Of a stretch of 64,000 nucleotides of DNA, positions 25,524 through 34,402 are shown in pieces. The translations under genes were made by a program, and so were the position numbers. Below the pieces are notes generated by a model, which saw only the letters and a list, made by a program, of their open reading frames with translations, searched no databases and was not told the origin of the DNA. Location of the stretch: the NCBI GenBank assembly GCA_947169265.1, contig CAMVPC010000001.1:1-64000 (forward strand). Reading direction: 5' to 3'. The stretch is from an uncultured Prevotellaceae bacterium (GTDB lineage: Bacteria > Bacteroidota > Bacteroidia > Bacteroidales > Muribaculaceae). Every line of letters begins with the position of its first letter. Positions within the stretch are counted from its first letter, which is position 1.

Positions 25524-26900
25524 CTATTTATTGCGCTTGGTGGGATAGTCCACGTTGTCGTTATCGGTCGAATTCTTGTTGACGCGCTTAAAGGTCTCTT
25601 TTGATTTCTTGGTCTTGGAATAGGGGGCCTCGGGCGACGGCTTGGCAGGTGTCGCGGGAGTGGCCGTGGTGGTAGCGGCACCGTTGTTGCCGGTAGCGGT
25701 TTCGTGGTTCTGTTGCTGCCGTTGTTGTTCGGCTTTTTCCTCTTCCTTGTGCTGGCGCTCGGCCTCCTTGCGTTGGCGCTCGGCCTCTTTGCGCTCGTGC
25801 TCGGCTTGCTCGTGGGCACGTTTTTCGGCCTCCTTGCGCTGGTGTTCGGCCTCCTTGCGCCGGTGTTCGGCCTCCTTGCGTTCGCGTTCGGCTTGCTCGT
25901 GAGCGCGTTTTTCGGCCTCCTTGCGCTCCTTCTCGGCGCGCTTTTCGGCCTCCTTGCGTTCCTTCTCGGCGCGTTTTTCGGCCTCCTTGCGTTCCTTCTC
26001 GGCGCGTTTCTCGGCCTCCTTACGTTCCTTCTCGGCCTTTTCGCGCTGTTTCTTGCTGGTAGCCGGCACATCGCGCTGAGCCACGTTCTTGGGCTTGGGC
26101 GGCGGCGGTGGCACGGTCTCCTGCCGTCCGCCGCGGCGTCGCTTATTGTTTTTCTTGCCGTTGATGAGGATATTGTTCACGTTATAGCCCTTGTTGAAGC
26201 GGCTCAAGTCGACCATGGTGTCGATGCCCTTGATGCGACCGCGGTCCGAGAATTGCCACAATATCCACTTGGCGCCGTAGTTGAGCCGCGGCTCGGTTTT
26301 GGCATAGCGCGCGATGAACAGCGGGTAATCGGCAAAGGTGGCGCCCAGGTAGGAGTTGAAGAACGAGCTGCTGGCGTAAATCATAGGGCGGCAGCCGTAA
26401 TGGGCCTCGAGCATGTCGGCAAACACCTTGACGCTGTCGCGCAGCTGTTGTGCGGTCCATCCCTTGCAGGTCTCCACGTCGATGAGCGGCAACAGGTCCT
26501 GCTCCTCAATCTTGACGACGCGCGTGAAATTGTTGAACTGCGACTGCAGCGACGAGGTGGTGCGGAAAAAATGGTAGGCCCCCACTTTCACGCCTTGCGC
26601 GCGCGCGTGCTCGATGTTGCGGCGATAGTGTCGCGAGACGTGGGTGGCGCCCTCGGTGGCCTTGACATAGACAAACTGGATGTTTTTGTCCTTGGCGGTA
26701 GCAGTCCAGTCGATGTCGTGCTGGTAGCTCGACACGTCGATGCCGTCGTAGACGAGCATATCGTTGTTACTATAGTTTTCGTCGCCCACGACAGTAACTT
26801 CCTGTTTGGGCTCGTCGGGCTCGGCCCATAGTCGTGTGGGGGCGAAAGCCACCACCGTCACGAGGGTCAGTAATATGTAAAATCGAAAAAAGGCGTTCAT
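25524..26900 (-). CDS. Exported GH25 lysozyme with long charged coiled-coil tail
   Basis: The ATG at 26900 is chosen because a promoter box lies at 26919-26926, across an upstream TTG candidate. The product has 458 residues: signal peptide about 1-27 (LWAEP), GH25 domain about 55-245 (YDGIDVSSYQHDIDW, VYVKATEGATH, LLPLIDVET, WILWQFSDRG), a basic/proline linker, then about 120 residues of heptad- and 11-residue-like repeats (EKERKEAEKRA) predicting a long helix, and a Thr/Ala/Pro-rich end. The tail resembles TolA-type stalks and may hold the enzyme at the wall. The repeats are also nearly identical in DNA. Confidence 0.85.
   Translation of the reverse strand: MNAFFRFYILLTLVTVVAFAPTRLWAEPDEPKQEVTVVGDENYSNNDMLVYDGIDVSSYQHDIDWTATAKDKNIQFVYVKATEGATHVSRHYRRNIEHARAQGVKVGAYHFFRTTSSLQSQFNNFTRVVKIEEQDLLPLIDVETCKGWTAQQLRDSVKVFADMLEAHYGCRPMIYASSSFFNSYLGATFADYPLFIARYAKTEPRLNYGAKWILWQFSDRGRIKGIDTMVDLSRFNKGYNVNNILINGKKNNKRRRGGRQETVPPPPPKPKNVAQRDVPATSKKQREKAEKERKEAEKRAEKERKEAEKRAEKERKEAEKRAEKERKEAEKRAHEQAERERKEAEHRRKEAEHQRKEAEKRAHEQAEHERKEAERQRKEAERQHKEEEKAEQQRQQQNHETATGNNGAATTTATPATPAKPSPEAPYSKTKKSKETFKRVNKNSTDNDNVDYPTKRNK
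25725..26042 (-). repeat. 33-bp minisatellite in the GH25 tail
   Basis: Four copies of a 33-base unit run from about 25911 to 26042 (two adjacent copies, 25944-25976 and 25977-26009, are identical), with more degenerate copies down to about 25725. Each unit encodes 11 residues of the coiled-coil tail, so copy-number change keeps the reading frame. Confidence 0.8.
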
Positions 26901-26918
26901 GTTTTGCTTGTGAGAGTG

Positions 26919-26950
26919 CAAAGTTAGCTATTTACTTTTAAATAGCCAAA
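26919..26950 (-). promoter_or_regulatory. Promoter of the GH25 pair
   Basis: On the minus strand TTTG (26950-26947), 20 bases, then TAACTTTG (26926-26919) form a complete Bacteroidetes promoter, 18 bases before the ATG at 26900. Confidence 0.65.
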
Positions 26951-26990
26951 AGCGCCAAAAGTTACATTTTGCCCAAAAATGCCCGAAAAG

Positions 26991-27022
26991 TTTGTGTTTT
27001 CGGCATTTTTCGACTAATTTTG
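26991..27022 (+). promoter_or_regulatory. Promoter of the L,D-transpeptidase pair
   Basis: TTTG at 26991-26994, a 20-base spacer and TAATTTTG at 27015-27022 precede the ATG at 27054 by 31 bases. Confidence 0.65.
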
Positions 27023-27053
27023 CCCATCTTTGTTGACATTTTTTATTTTTGTT

Positions 27054-27614
27054 ATGAATAAATTAAGATTATTTTTAATGTTCGCGTGGTTGCCGTTGCT
27101 CGCGCTGGCAGGCGCGAACGAGCGTGCGGCACAGCGCAATTTCATTGTCGTGTCGAAGAAAGGTCTCGAGTTGCGCGTGTATCACCCCAATGGCGCCGAC
27201 ACCACATTGGTGGCGCGGTTTCCCGCCTGCATGGGCAAGAACTTGGGTAACAAGCAGCGTAAGGGCGACCATCGCACACCCGAGTCGTCGCTGGCCAAGC
27301 CTTTTAAGATCACAATGATACAGGATGCTTCGGGGTGGACACACAACTTTCGTGACGGGCGAGGCAGCATCAAGGCTTATGGCCACTGGTTCCTGCGGCT
27401 GGCCACGCCGGGACACTCAGGCATAGGTATCCACGGGAGCACCAACAACCGCGAGAGCGTGCCGGGCCGCGCCAGCGAGGGCTGTATCCGCCTGCTCGAT
27501 GAGGATATTATCACGGTCAAGGAGAAGTATGCTTACGTGGGCATGCCCGTGATAGTGCTCGACGAGGACACCGAGGCGTTGCCCTTCGAGATTCCGCTAT
27601 TGAAAACAGAGTGA
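27054..27614 (+). CDS. YkuD-type L,D-transpeptidase family protein (exported)
   Basis: The ATG at 27054, downstream of a good promoter, gives 186 residues with a signal peptide (about 1-20, LALAGA). The YkuD catalytic pattern is clear: IHGSTN followed by ASEGCIRL, with the nucleophile Cys. These enzymes form 3-3 cross-links or attach proteins to peptidoglycan; short single-domain versions may also act as carboxypeptidases. It is the first of two tandem paralogues; 60 residues around the active site are identical in both. Confidence 0.88.
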   Translation: MNKLRLFLMFAWLPLLALAGANERAAQRNFIVVSKKGLELRVYHPNGADTTLVARFPACMGKNLGNKQRKGDHRTPESSLAKPFKITMIQDASGWTHNFRDGRGSIKAYGHWFLRLATPGHSGIGIHGSTNNRESVPGRASEGCIRLLDEDIITVKEKYAYVGMPVIVLDEDTEALPFEIPLLKTE

Positions 27615-27635
27615 TGTGTAAGTGCTAAGTGTGAA

Positions 27636-28265
27636 ATGCTAAGGTATTTACTTGCGATAGTGCTCGTCATGGCGGTTGCCGCGACGGGGTGTAAAGGCGA
27701 TAAGAAAGAAAGTGGCGAGCAAAGCGTGGTCGAGGCACCCCGACAGCTCACCCGGGCCAATATCGTGCGCGAAAGCGGCTACGAGGCCTCTAAAGCCTTT
27801 ATCGTGGTATCGAAGAAGGAACTCACCCTAAGCGTCTACGCGCCCGACGAAAAAGGCGACACGGTGCTCGTGGCCGAGTTTCCTGCCTGCTTGAGCAAAA
27901 ACAAGGGAAACAAGGAGCGTTCGGGCGACATGCGTACGCCCGAGTCGCCCGCCGACAAGCCCTTTGAGATCACGCAAATCCAGGATGCTTCGACGTGGGA
28001 ACATGACTTTGGTGACGGACGCGGGAAAATCCTCGCCTACGGACACTGGTTCCTGCGGTTGGCCACGCCGGGTCACTCGGGCATAGGCATCCACGGGAGC
28101 ACCAACAACCGCGAGAGCGTGCCGGGCCGTGCCAGCGAGGGTTGCATCCGCCTGCTTGACGAGGACATCATCACGGTCAAGGAGAAGTATGCCTACGTGG
28201 GTATGCCTGTTATTATCAAAGGAGAAGACCAGGGACCGCTCCCCTTCGAGCGCAATGCACGATAG
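27636..28265 (+). CDS. YkuD-type L,D-transpeptidase lipoprotein
   Basis: The 209-residue product has a lipoprotein signal (VAATGC, Cys near 19), an extra 40-residue linker and then the same YkuD domain as the gene before it, with HGSTNNRESVPGRASEG and CIRL. Over 60 residues the two proteins are identical while their N-terminal halves differ, and the genes still differ at many silent sites there. The spacer is only 21 bases, so they form an operon. Lipidation versus simple export would place the two enzymes in different layers of the periplasm. Confidence 0.88.
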   Translation: MLRYLLAIVLVMAVAATGCKGDKKESGEQSVVEAPRQLTRANIVRESGYEASKAFIVVSKKELTLSVYAPDEKGDTVLVAEFPACLSKNKGNKERSGDMRTPESPADKPFEITQIQDASTWEHDFGDGRGKILAYGHWFLRLATPGHSGIGIHGSTNNRESVPGRASEGCIRLLDEDIITVKEKYAYVGMPVIIKGEDQGPLPFERNAR

Positions 28266-28320
28266 GGAGACGGGTTTCGTAACGCAATAATGTGGGCCGG
28301 CTCCACGTTAATTAAAACAA

Positions 28321-29520
28321 ATGGCTAAACGAATACTGCTTGTTAATAAATTCTTCTACACCCGCGGTGGCGCCGAGGTGGTGTGCATCAACCTGCGTGA
28401 TGAACTTACCGCGCGGGGATATGAGGTGGGCATCTTCACGATGGCCTATCACCATATCGACGAGGTGGAATACCTCTACGAGGCGCCCGAGGTGTCGTTC
28501 AAGCAGGGCTTTGCCGGCAAGGTGAACTTCGCGCGGCGCACCCTGGGCGGCTACCACGTCGCCGAGGCTTTTACCCGCGCGCTCGACGATTTCAAGCCCG
28601 ACGTGGTGCACTTGCACAATATTCACAGCTACCTGTCGCCGGTTGTGGCTCGCCTGGCGCACGAACGCGGTTGCCGCGTGGTGTGGACCATGCACGACTA
28701 TAAGCTCGTGTGCCCCTCTTACAGTTGCCTCGACCATGGACGTCCCTGCGAGCGGTGCCTGACGCATCGCCATGCCATACTCACCCGGCGCTGTTTCAAG
28801 GACAGCTGTGCCGCCGGAGCCCTCGCGTGGCTTGAGGCACGCCGCTGGAGCCGCCGCCGCCTCGAGCGGTGGGTCGACGCGCTGGTGTGTCCCAGCAAGT
28901 TCCTGCGCGACATGATGGAGCGTGGAGGGTGGAGCCGCGACAAGCTGCACGTGCTCAACAACTTTATCGACCCGGTGAAACTGCGCGAGCTCGACCGCGA
29001 ACACGGGCGCGAGGACTATGTGGCCTTTGTGGGACGACTTTCGCACGAAAAAGGTGTCGATACGCTCCTGCAGGTGGCCAAGAATAATCCCTCCCTCAAG
29101 CTGAAGTTGGCAGGTAACGGACCCTTACGGCTCTCGCTCACGGCGCAATATGGGTCGCTACCCAACGTCGAATTCGTGGGGCAGCTCGAAGCCGCCGCCG
29201 TGGCCCGCTTTGTGACCCGCGCCGCGTGCCTGGTGGTGCCCTCGGAGTGGTATGAGAACAATCCGCTCACCATCATCGAGGCGCAATGCGCCGGTACGCC
29301 TGTCGTGGGCTCGAACATGGGTGGCATCCCCGAGCTGGTGGCGCCCGAGAATGGCGTCATTTTCCCCATGGGCGACCGAGAGGCGCTGGGCAATGCCATT
29401 AATAGGGCACTTGCCACCACGTGGGACCATGCCGCTATCGCGCGCCGCGGCCGCGAACGTTTTTCGGCCGACGCCCACTTGTCGCGCTTGTTGGAACTTT
29501 ATTTCCCGGTGCGGCCATGA
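28321..29520 (+). CDS. Family 4 glycosyltransferase
   Basis: The 399-residue cytosolic protein has the GT-B pattern of GT4 enzymes: N-terminal NKFFYTRGGAEVVC, DVVHLHNIHSYLSP, Cys-rich DHGRPCERCLTHR, and C-terminal FVGRLSHEKGVDTLL and NPLTIIEAQCAGTPVV with the EX7E-like region. It transfers a sugar from a nucleotide donor to a lipid-linked or glycan acceptor. It overlaps the next glycosyltransferase by 4 bases (ATGA). The donor cannot be deduced. Confidence 0.88.
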   Translation: MAKRILLVNKFFYTRGGAEVVCINLRDELTARGYEVGIFTMAYHHIDEVEYLYEAPEVSFKQGFAGKVNFARRTLGGYHVAEAFTRALDDFKPDVVHLHNIHSYLSPVVARLAHERGCRVVWTMHDYKLVCPSYSCLDHGRPCERCLTHRHAILTRRCFKDSCAAGALAWLEARRWSRRRLERWVDALVCPSKFLRDMMERGGWSRDKLHVLNNFIDPVKLRELDREHGREDYVAFVGRLSHEKGVDTLLQVAKNNPSLKLKLAGNGPLRLSLTAQYGSLPNVEFVGQLEAAAVARFVTRAACLVVPSEWYENNPLTIIEAQCAGTPVVGSNMGGIPELVAPENGVIFPMGDREALGNAINRALATTWDHAAIARRGRERFSADAHLSRLLELYFPVRP

Positions 29521-30617
29521 AAGTGGTCGTGGTGGGGACGCGGGGCATCCCCGATATTCCCGGTGGCGTGGAGACCCACTGCCAGCAACTTTACCCGCGG
29601 CTCGTCGAGTTGGGTTGCGACGTGACGGTGATACGCCGCAGTTGCTATGTGTCGCCGTCGAACAGGATGGAGGAATATCGCGGCGTGAAACTCATCGATG
29701 TGTACGCGCCCCGCAAAAAGAGTTTCGAGGCTTTCGTTCACACCGCGCTGGCCATTGTCAAGGCGCGGCGCCTGCGCCCCGACCTCATCCACTGTCATGC
29801 CGTGGGACCGAGCGTGGTGTTGCCGCTGGCGCGCTTGCTGGGCATGCGCGTGGTGGCCACGCATCATGGCCCCGACTACAACCGTGCCAAGTGGAACGCG
29901 CCGGCTCGCTTCATCATCAAGTGGGGCGAATGGTGCCAGGCACGGCTTGCCCACCATGTGATAGCCATCAGCCGTCCCATTGTGGCGGCACTCGACGATG
30001 ACTATGAGCGGCGCGAGCGTGTACACCTCATTTACAATGGCGTGGAGTCCCCGCCCGCCGATGTGGCTGTCGACTGTCTCGCCCGCTATGGACTGGAACC
30101 GGAACGCTATGTGCTGGCCGTGGGGCGGTTTGTGCCCGAGAAACGTTTCGACTGGCTCGTCAAGGCCTTTGCGCGCGTGGCGCCACAGGGCTTGAAGCTT
30201 GTGCTGGCCGGCGACGCCGATCACGACGATGACTATGCGCGCGCGCTCAAGCGGTTGGCCCACGACCACGGCGCGGTGCTCACCGGCTATGTCACCGGCG
30301 AGCCCTTGCGGCAACTGTTGCACCATGCGCGACTTTTCGTGTTGCCCAGCACACACGAGGGATTGCCCATCTCGCTGCTCGAGGCGATGAGCCACGGGCG
30401 CGACGTGCTGGTGAGCGACATCACCGCCAACCGGCTGAGCCAGCTCGGCGAGGATGATTTCTTCCACACCCACGACATGGACGACTTCGTGGCTCGCCTG
30501 CGGAGTAAACTGGAACGTCCCGTCGACGAGCGCCAGTACGACCTCACCGATTATGATTGGGACCACATCGCCCGGCAAACCCTCAAAGTCTATCACGATG
30601 CCCTTGACCCACGATAA
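29517..30617 (+). CDS. Family 4 glycosyltransferase
   Basis: From ATG 29517 (overlapping the previous stop) the product has 366 residues. The N-terminus GTRGIPDIPGGVETHC is that of rhamnosyl-type GT4 enzymes; VATHHGPDYNRAKWN, AVGRFVPEKRFDWLV and HEGLPISLLEAMSHGRDVLV complete a GT-B fold. It is the middle gene of a three-glycosyltransferase operon that probably builds a surface polysaccharide repeat unit or a lipid-linked glycan. No polymerase, flippase or sugar-nucleotide gene is next to it. Confidence 0.88.
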   Translation: MKVVVVGTRGIPDIPGGVETHCQQLYPRLVELGCDVTVIRRSCYVSPSNRMEEYRGVKLIDVYAPRKKSFEAFVHTALAIVKARRLRPDLIHCHAVGPSVVLPLARLLGMRVVATHHGPDYNRAKWNAPARFIIKWGEWCQARLAHHVIAISRPIVAALDDDYERRERVHLIYNGVESPPADVAVDCLARYGLEPERYVLAVGRFVPEKRFDWLVKAFARVAPQGLKLVLAGDADHDDDYARALKRLAHDHGAVLTGYVTGEPLRQLLHHARLFVLPSTHEGLPISLLEAMSHGRDVLVSDITANRLSQLGEDDFFHTHDMDDFVARLRSKLERPVDERQYDLTDYDWDHIARQTLKVYHDALDPR

Positions 30618-31623
30618 GCGCAACCTCCTGCTTCTCGATTTTCCGGCCGACGGCACTTGGCCGATGAAACGCCGGCTCGAGCAAGACACCGGCAAGTCAT
30701 TCGAGGTGCGGTGGATAGAAGGCCGCATCAAGGTCAGCCGTCTGCGGCGCGTCATGAACTATTTTCTTTTCCCCTTGAAGCCATTCCTGCAACGCAAGCG
30801 TCTGGGCGTGCTTATCTCTTGGCAACAATTTTATGGTATTGTTTTTGCATGGTTGTGCAAGTTGTTCCGTGTCAAGAAGACAGTGACTCTAATCATCATG
30901 ACTTTTATTTATAGGCCAAAAGCAGGTGTCATGGGGAAAATCTATGAATGGTGGGTGAGAAAAGCCGTGTGCAGCCGCTATGTCGATAAGGTGGTGGTGT
31001 ATAGCGACACCGAGATTGACTTCTACCATGAGCGGCTGGGAATAGCGCGCGACAAACTGCAATTCATTCCATTGAGCATCGCCGAAATACCCGCTGAAGA
31101 CGCCTTGCCTTCTCCTTTGTCGGGCGAGCGATTCATTTTCTCGGCAGGAAAGAGCAACCGTGACTATGAGTTTCTTATCACGGCTCTTTCGGGCACGCCC
31201 TATCGCTTGGTGATAGCAAGCGACACGTGCCGACGCCCGGGGTGTGACAATATTGTGGTGCGCCACGACCTGTGGGACGAGGACATGCTTCATTACATGC
31301 GCCACAGCCACTGCGTGGTCATTCCCCTCAAAGACTTGAACATCAGCAGCGGACAGCTCGTCCTCCTGCAGGCCATGCAGCTCGGGAAACCGGTAATCGT
31401 CACGCGTTCTCGCGCCATCGCATGCTATGTGAGAGACGGCTGGAACGTTCTCACTATCGACAACACACCCGAACAGTTACTTGCCGCTCTCGACACGCTC
31501 TATCATGACGAGGACACTTACCACCGCCTGGCGCAAAACGCCATCGACACCTATCGCCAACGCCACAGCGAGACCGCGATGGGCGCCGCCCTTGCATCCG
31601 TCGTGAGCTCGCTGTGCCGGTAA
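30598..31623 (+). CDS. Glycosyltransferase, GT-B type
   Basis: The ATG at 30598 overlaps the previous gene by 20 bases and gives 341 residues; an internal ATG at 30664 is possible. The C-terminal half shows FSAGKSNRDYEFLI, a VVIPLKDLNISSGQLVLLQAMQLGKPVIVT segment and a typical late DTLYHDEDTYHRLAQNA helix, as in GT4-like enzymes. A hydrophobic, basic patch (KPFLQRKRLGVLISWQQFYG) near residue 60 may contact the membrane. Specific activity is not known. Confidence 0.8.
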   Translation: MPLTHDKRNLLLLDFPADGTWPMKRRLEQDTGKSFEVRWIEGRIKVSRLRRVMNYFLFPLKPFLQRKRLGVLISWQQFYGIVFAWLCKLFRVKKTVTLIIMTFIYRPKAGVMGKIYEWWVRKAVCSRYVDKVVVYSDTEIDFYHERLGIARDKLQFIPLSIAEIPAEDALPSPLSGERFIFSAGKSNRDYEFLITALSGTPYRLVIASDTCRRPGCDNIVVRHDLWDEDMLHYMRHSHCVVIPLKDLNISSGQLVLLQAMQLGKPVIVTRSRAIACYVRDGWNVLTIDNTPEQLLAALDTLYHDEDTYHRLAQNAIDTYRQRHSETAMGAALASVVSSLCR

Positions 31624-31688
31624 ACTCTTTTCTCCTGCCGCGATTTTCGCGATTTCATGCACGAAATATGCAGTATTTCGGTGGTTTT

Positions 31689-31719
31689 TTTGCACTTGGC
31701 AAAAAAATTGCTATTTTTG
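31689..31719 (+). promoter_or_regulatory. Promoter of the penicillin-binding protein gene
   Basis: TTTG at 31689-31692, a 19-base spacer and TATTTTTG at 31712-31719 precede the ATG at 31758 by 38 bases. Confidence 0.65.
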
Positions 31720-31757
31720 CAAGTTAAAACATAGTGTAAGTATTTGTACTATTGATT

Positions 31758-34166
31758 ATGGCCAATAAGAAACCTATGACCAAAAAGCAGGCGCGCAAGG
31801 CGCGCCGCAGGCGCAACAATAAGATAGTCAAATGGATGTGGGGCATCTTTATAGGGTTCTTCGCATTCCTGTTTTTGATGTTTGTGCTCATCTATAACGG
31901 TGTGGTGGGCTACATGCCGCCCATCGCCGACCTGCAGAACCCGGCCGACCGCTTCGCCTCGACGCTCTACACGAGCGACGGCAAGGAGATGGGACGCCTG
32001 TTCAAGAGCAAGGGTAACCGCGTCTATGTGGAGTTTGACCAGCTGCCGCAGCACCTTAAGGAGGCCCTCATCGCCACCGAGGACGTGCGCTTCGAGGAAC
32101 ATTCGGGCATCGACGCCATCGCCCTGGGCCGCACGTTCATCAAGCGTATCATCATGGGCCAGTCGAGTGCCGGTGGCGGTAGCACCATCACGCAGCAGCT
32201 TGCCAAGCAGCTCTACTCGCCCGAGTCGAGCAGTATCTTCGAGCGTGCGTTGCAAAAACCCATCGAGTGGGTTATCGCGCTTAAGCTCGAGCGCTACTAC
32301 ACCAAGGATGAGATTATCCAGATGTATTTCAACCAGTTTGACTTCCTCAACAATGCCGTGGGCATCAAGAGCGCGAGTTTCGTGTATTTCGGCAAGGCCA
32401 ACCCTAACGACCTCACCATCGAGGAGAGCGCGTTGCTCGTGGGCCTGTGTAAGAACCCGTCTTATTACAATCCGCTCCGCTACCCCGAGCGCGCCAAGCA
32501 ACGCCGCAACGTGGTGCTCGACCAGATGCACGTGGCCGGCTTCCTGACCGGTGACGAGTGTGAGCGCCTCAAGCAAACCGACATCGTGCTTAACTATCAC
32601 AAGGTGAACCGCAACGACGGACTCGCCCCCTATGTGCGCGAGGAGATTCGCCGCATGATGATGGCTAACGAGCCGCGCCGCGAGGACTACCCCGACTGGA
32701 ACGAGCAGGCCTACTACGACGACCTCAACCAGTGGGAGACCAATCCGCTCTACGGGTGGTGCAACAAGCACAAGAAGCCCAACGGCGAGCCTTACGACAT
32801 CTACAACGATGGTCTCAAGATTTACACCACTATCGACAGTAAAATGCAGCAATATGCCGAGGAAGCCGTGCGCGACCACTTGAGCAACACGCTACAGCCC
32901 ACTTTCATTCGTGAGCGAGGCGGCTACTATAATCCCTACACCAGCAACACCGCCGAGCTGAGCGCGGCCACCAAGCAACGTCTCATCGACAACGCCGTGC
33001 GCCAGAGCGACCGCTATAAGCAGCTCAAGGAGCAGGGACTGAACGAGAGTGAAATCATCGCCAACTTCAACACGAAGACCGAGATGCACCTGTTCTCCTA
33101 TTCGGGCGAAATCGACAAGGAAATCACGCCGCTCGACTCGATTCTCTACACTAAGTCGTTCCTGCGATGCGGCTTCATGGCCATGGACCCGCAGACGGGC
33201 TATGTGAAAGCTTATGTGGGAGGCCCCGACTATAAGTACTTCAAGTATGACATGGTATCGACAGGACGCCGCCAAATCGGCTCGACTGTAAAGCCTTACC
33301 TTTACACGCTGGCCGTCGACAATGGTTACACGCCGTGCACGCCCGTGTCAAACGCCCGCATCAACATCAACGGCTGGTCGCCGCGCGGCGGTGGTGGTGG
33401 CGGTTCAGTGACCCTCAAGCAGGGCCTCACGACGAGTAACAACACAGTGAGTGCCCACCTTGTTGACGACCTCAAGCCCGCCAATCTCGTGAACCAAATG
33501 AAGAAATTCGGTATCACCAATCGCCTCGACACTGTGGCCGCGCTGTGCCTCGGGCCCTGCGAGGTGAGCCTGCGGCAGATGGTGGCGGCTTACTCCACAT
33601 TTGCCAACGAGGGAATGCGCTCCGAACCCATTTTCGTGACGCGTATTTGCGACAACAAGGGTAACGTGCTTGACGAGTTCACACCCATCCAAACCGAGGT
33701 GATAGGAGTCGATAGCTACTACAAAATGCTCTCGATGCTCGAGAACGTTGTCGACAACGGCACCGGCCGACGCATTCGCGGCTCTTATGGCATCACCGCT
33801 GAGATGGGCGGCAAAACCGGTACCACCAACAATAACAGCGACGGTTGGTTCATGGGCTTCACCCCCGACATTGTGGCCGGCACTTGGGTGGGTGGCGAAG
33901 AGCGATATATTCACTTCTCGTCGGGTGCCTTCGGTCAAGGTGCCGAGCAGGCGCTTCCCATCTTTGCCATCTTCATGAAGAAACTCTACAACGACCCCGA
34001 CCTGCCTTACCGGCAAGACACCAAATTCAACTGGCCCACCGACCTCGACTTGTGCGATACCGGCGACTATGGCGACTACCACCGAGGAGGCGGCGGCCGT
34101 GGCGGCGGTGGTGGCGGCGGCGACGATGGTGGTGACGTGACAGTCATGCCCGGCGCCTTCGATTAG
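31758..34166 (+). CDS. Class A penicillin-binding protein (PBP1A type)
   Basis: From ATG 31758 the product has 802 residues; the TTG two codons upstream adds nothing. A basic N-terminus is followed by one membrane helix (about 27-48), a GT51 domain (EDVRFEEHSGID with its catalytic Glu, GGSTITQQLAKQLY) and a transpeptidase domain (STVK near residue 510, SNN, KTGTTNNNSDGWF). The enzyme polymerises and cross-links peptidoglycan on the outer face of the inner membrane. The C-terminus is a glycine-rich tail (about 25 residues) that would be disordered. It is monocistronic. Confidence 0.93.
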   Translation: MANKKPMTKKQARKARRRRNNKIVKWMWGIFIGFFAFLFLMFVLIYNGVVGYMPPIADLQNPADRFASTLYTSDGKEMGRLFKSKGNRVYVEFDQLPQHLKEALIATEDVRFEEHSGIDAIALGRTFIKRIIMGQSSAGGGSTITQQLAKQLYSPESSSIFERALQKPIEWVIALKLERYYTKDEIIQMYFNQFDFLNNAVGIKSASFVYFGKANPNDLTIEESALLVGLCKNPSYYNPLRYPERAKQRRNVVLDQMHVAGFLTGDECERLKQTDIVLNYHKVNRNDGLAPYVREEIRRMMMANEPRREDYPDWNEQAYYDDLNQWETNPLYGWCNKHKKPNGEPYDIYNDGLKIYTTIDSKMQQYAEEAVRDHLSNTLQPTFIRERGGYYNPYTSNTAELSAATKQRLIDNAVRQSDRYKQLKEQGLNESEIIANFNTKTEMHLFSYSGEIDKEITPLDSILYTKSFLRCGFMAMDPQTGYVKAYVGGPDYKYFKYDMVSTGRRQIGSTVKPYLYTLAVDNGYTPCTPVSNARININGWSPRGGGGGGSVTLKQGLTTSNNTVSAHLVDDLKPANLVNQMKKFGITNRLDTVAALCLGPCEVSLRQMVAAYSTFANEGMRSEPIFVTRICDNKGNVLDEFTPIQTEVIGVDSYYKMLSMLENVVDNGTGRRIRGSYGITAEMGGKTGTTNNNSDGWFMGFTPDIVAGTWVGGEERYIHFSSGAFGQGAEQALPIFAIFMKKLYNDPDLPYRQDTKFNWPTDLDLCDTGDYGDYHRGGGGRGGGGGGGDDGGDVTVMPGAFD

Positions 34167-34191
34167 CGAAATTGACAATTAACTGATAAAC

Positions 34192-34233
34192 AAGCATCAG
34201 CTCTTGCCTATTGTCGGGCGAAAGCTGATGCTT
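34192..34233 (+). terminator. Terminator after the penicillin-binding protein gene
   Basis: An 11-bp perfect inverted repeat (34192-34202 with 34223-34233) with a 20-base loop and a short T-rich tail lies 25 bases after the stop. Further on, an 8-bp inverted repeat (34263-34270 with 34306-34313) encloses a GC-rich stretch; its role is unknown. Confidence 0.5.
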
Positions 34234-34324
34234 ATTTTCACCAAGTTAATGGCAGTGACTCCTGCCGCGGCACAGGACGACCGCCGGCCGTGGATATCGT
34301 GAGACCCGCGGCATGGCGTGCGCT

Positions 34325-34356
34325 TTTGGTATTGTCGAGAAAAATGCTTAACTTTG
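34325..34356 (+). promoter_or_regulatory. Promoter of the lipoprotein gene
   Basis: TTTG at 34325-34328, 20 bases, TAACTTTG at 34349-34356; the ATG is 46 bases downstream. Confidence 0.65.
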
Positions 34357-34402
34357 CGGGGAATCTATTGAATTTGGCAACAATTAAAACAACATCAACG
34401 AT

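Noticed and set aside
25725-26042. Possible CRISPR-like repeat array
   Set aside because: Units are contiguous with no spacers and lie in frame within a GH25 protein as coiled-coil repeats.
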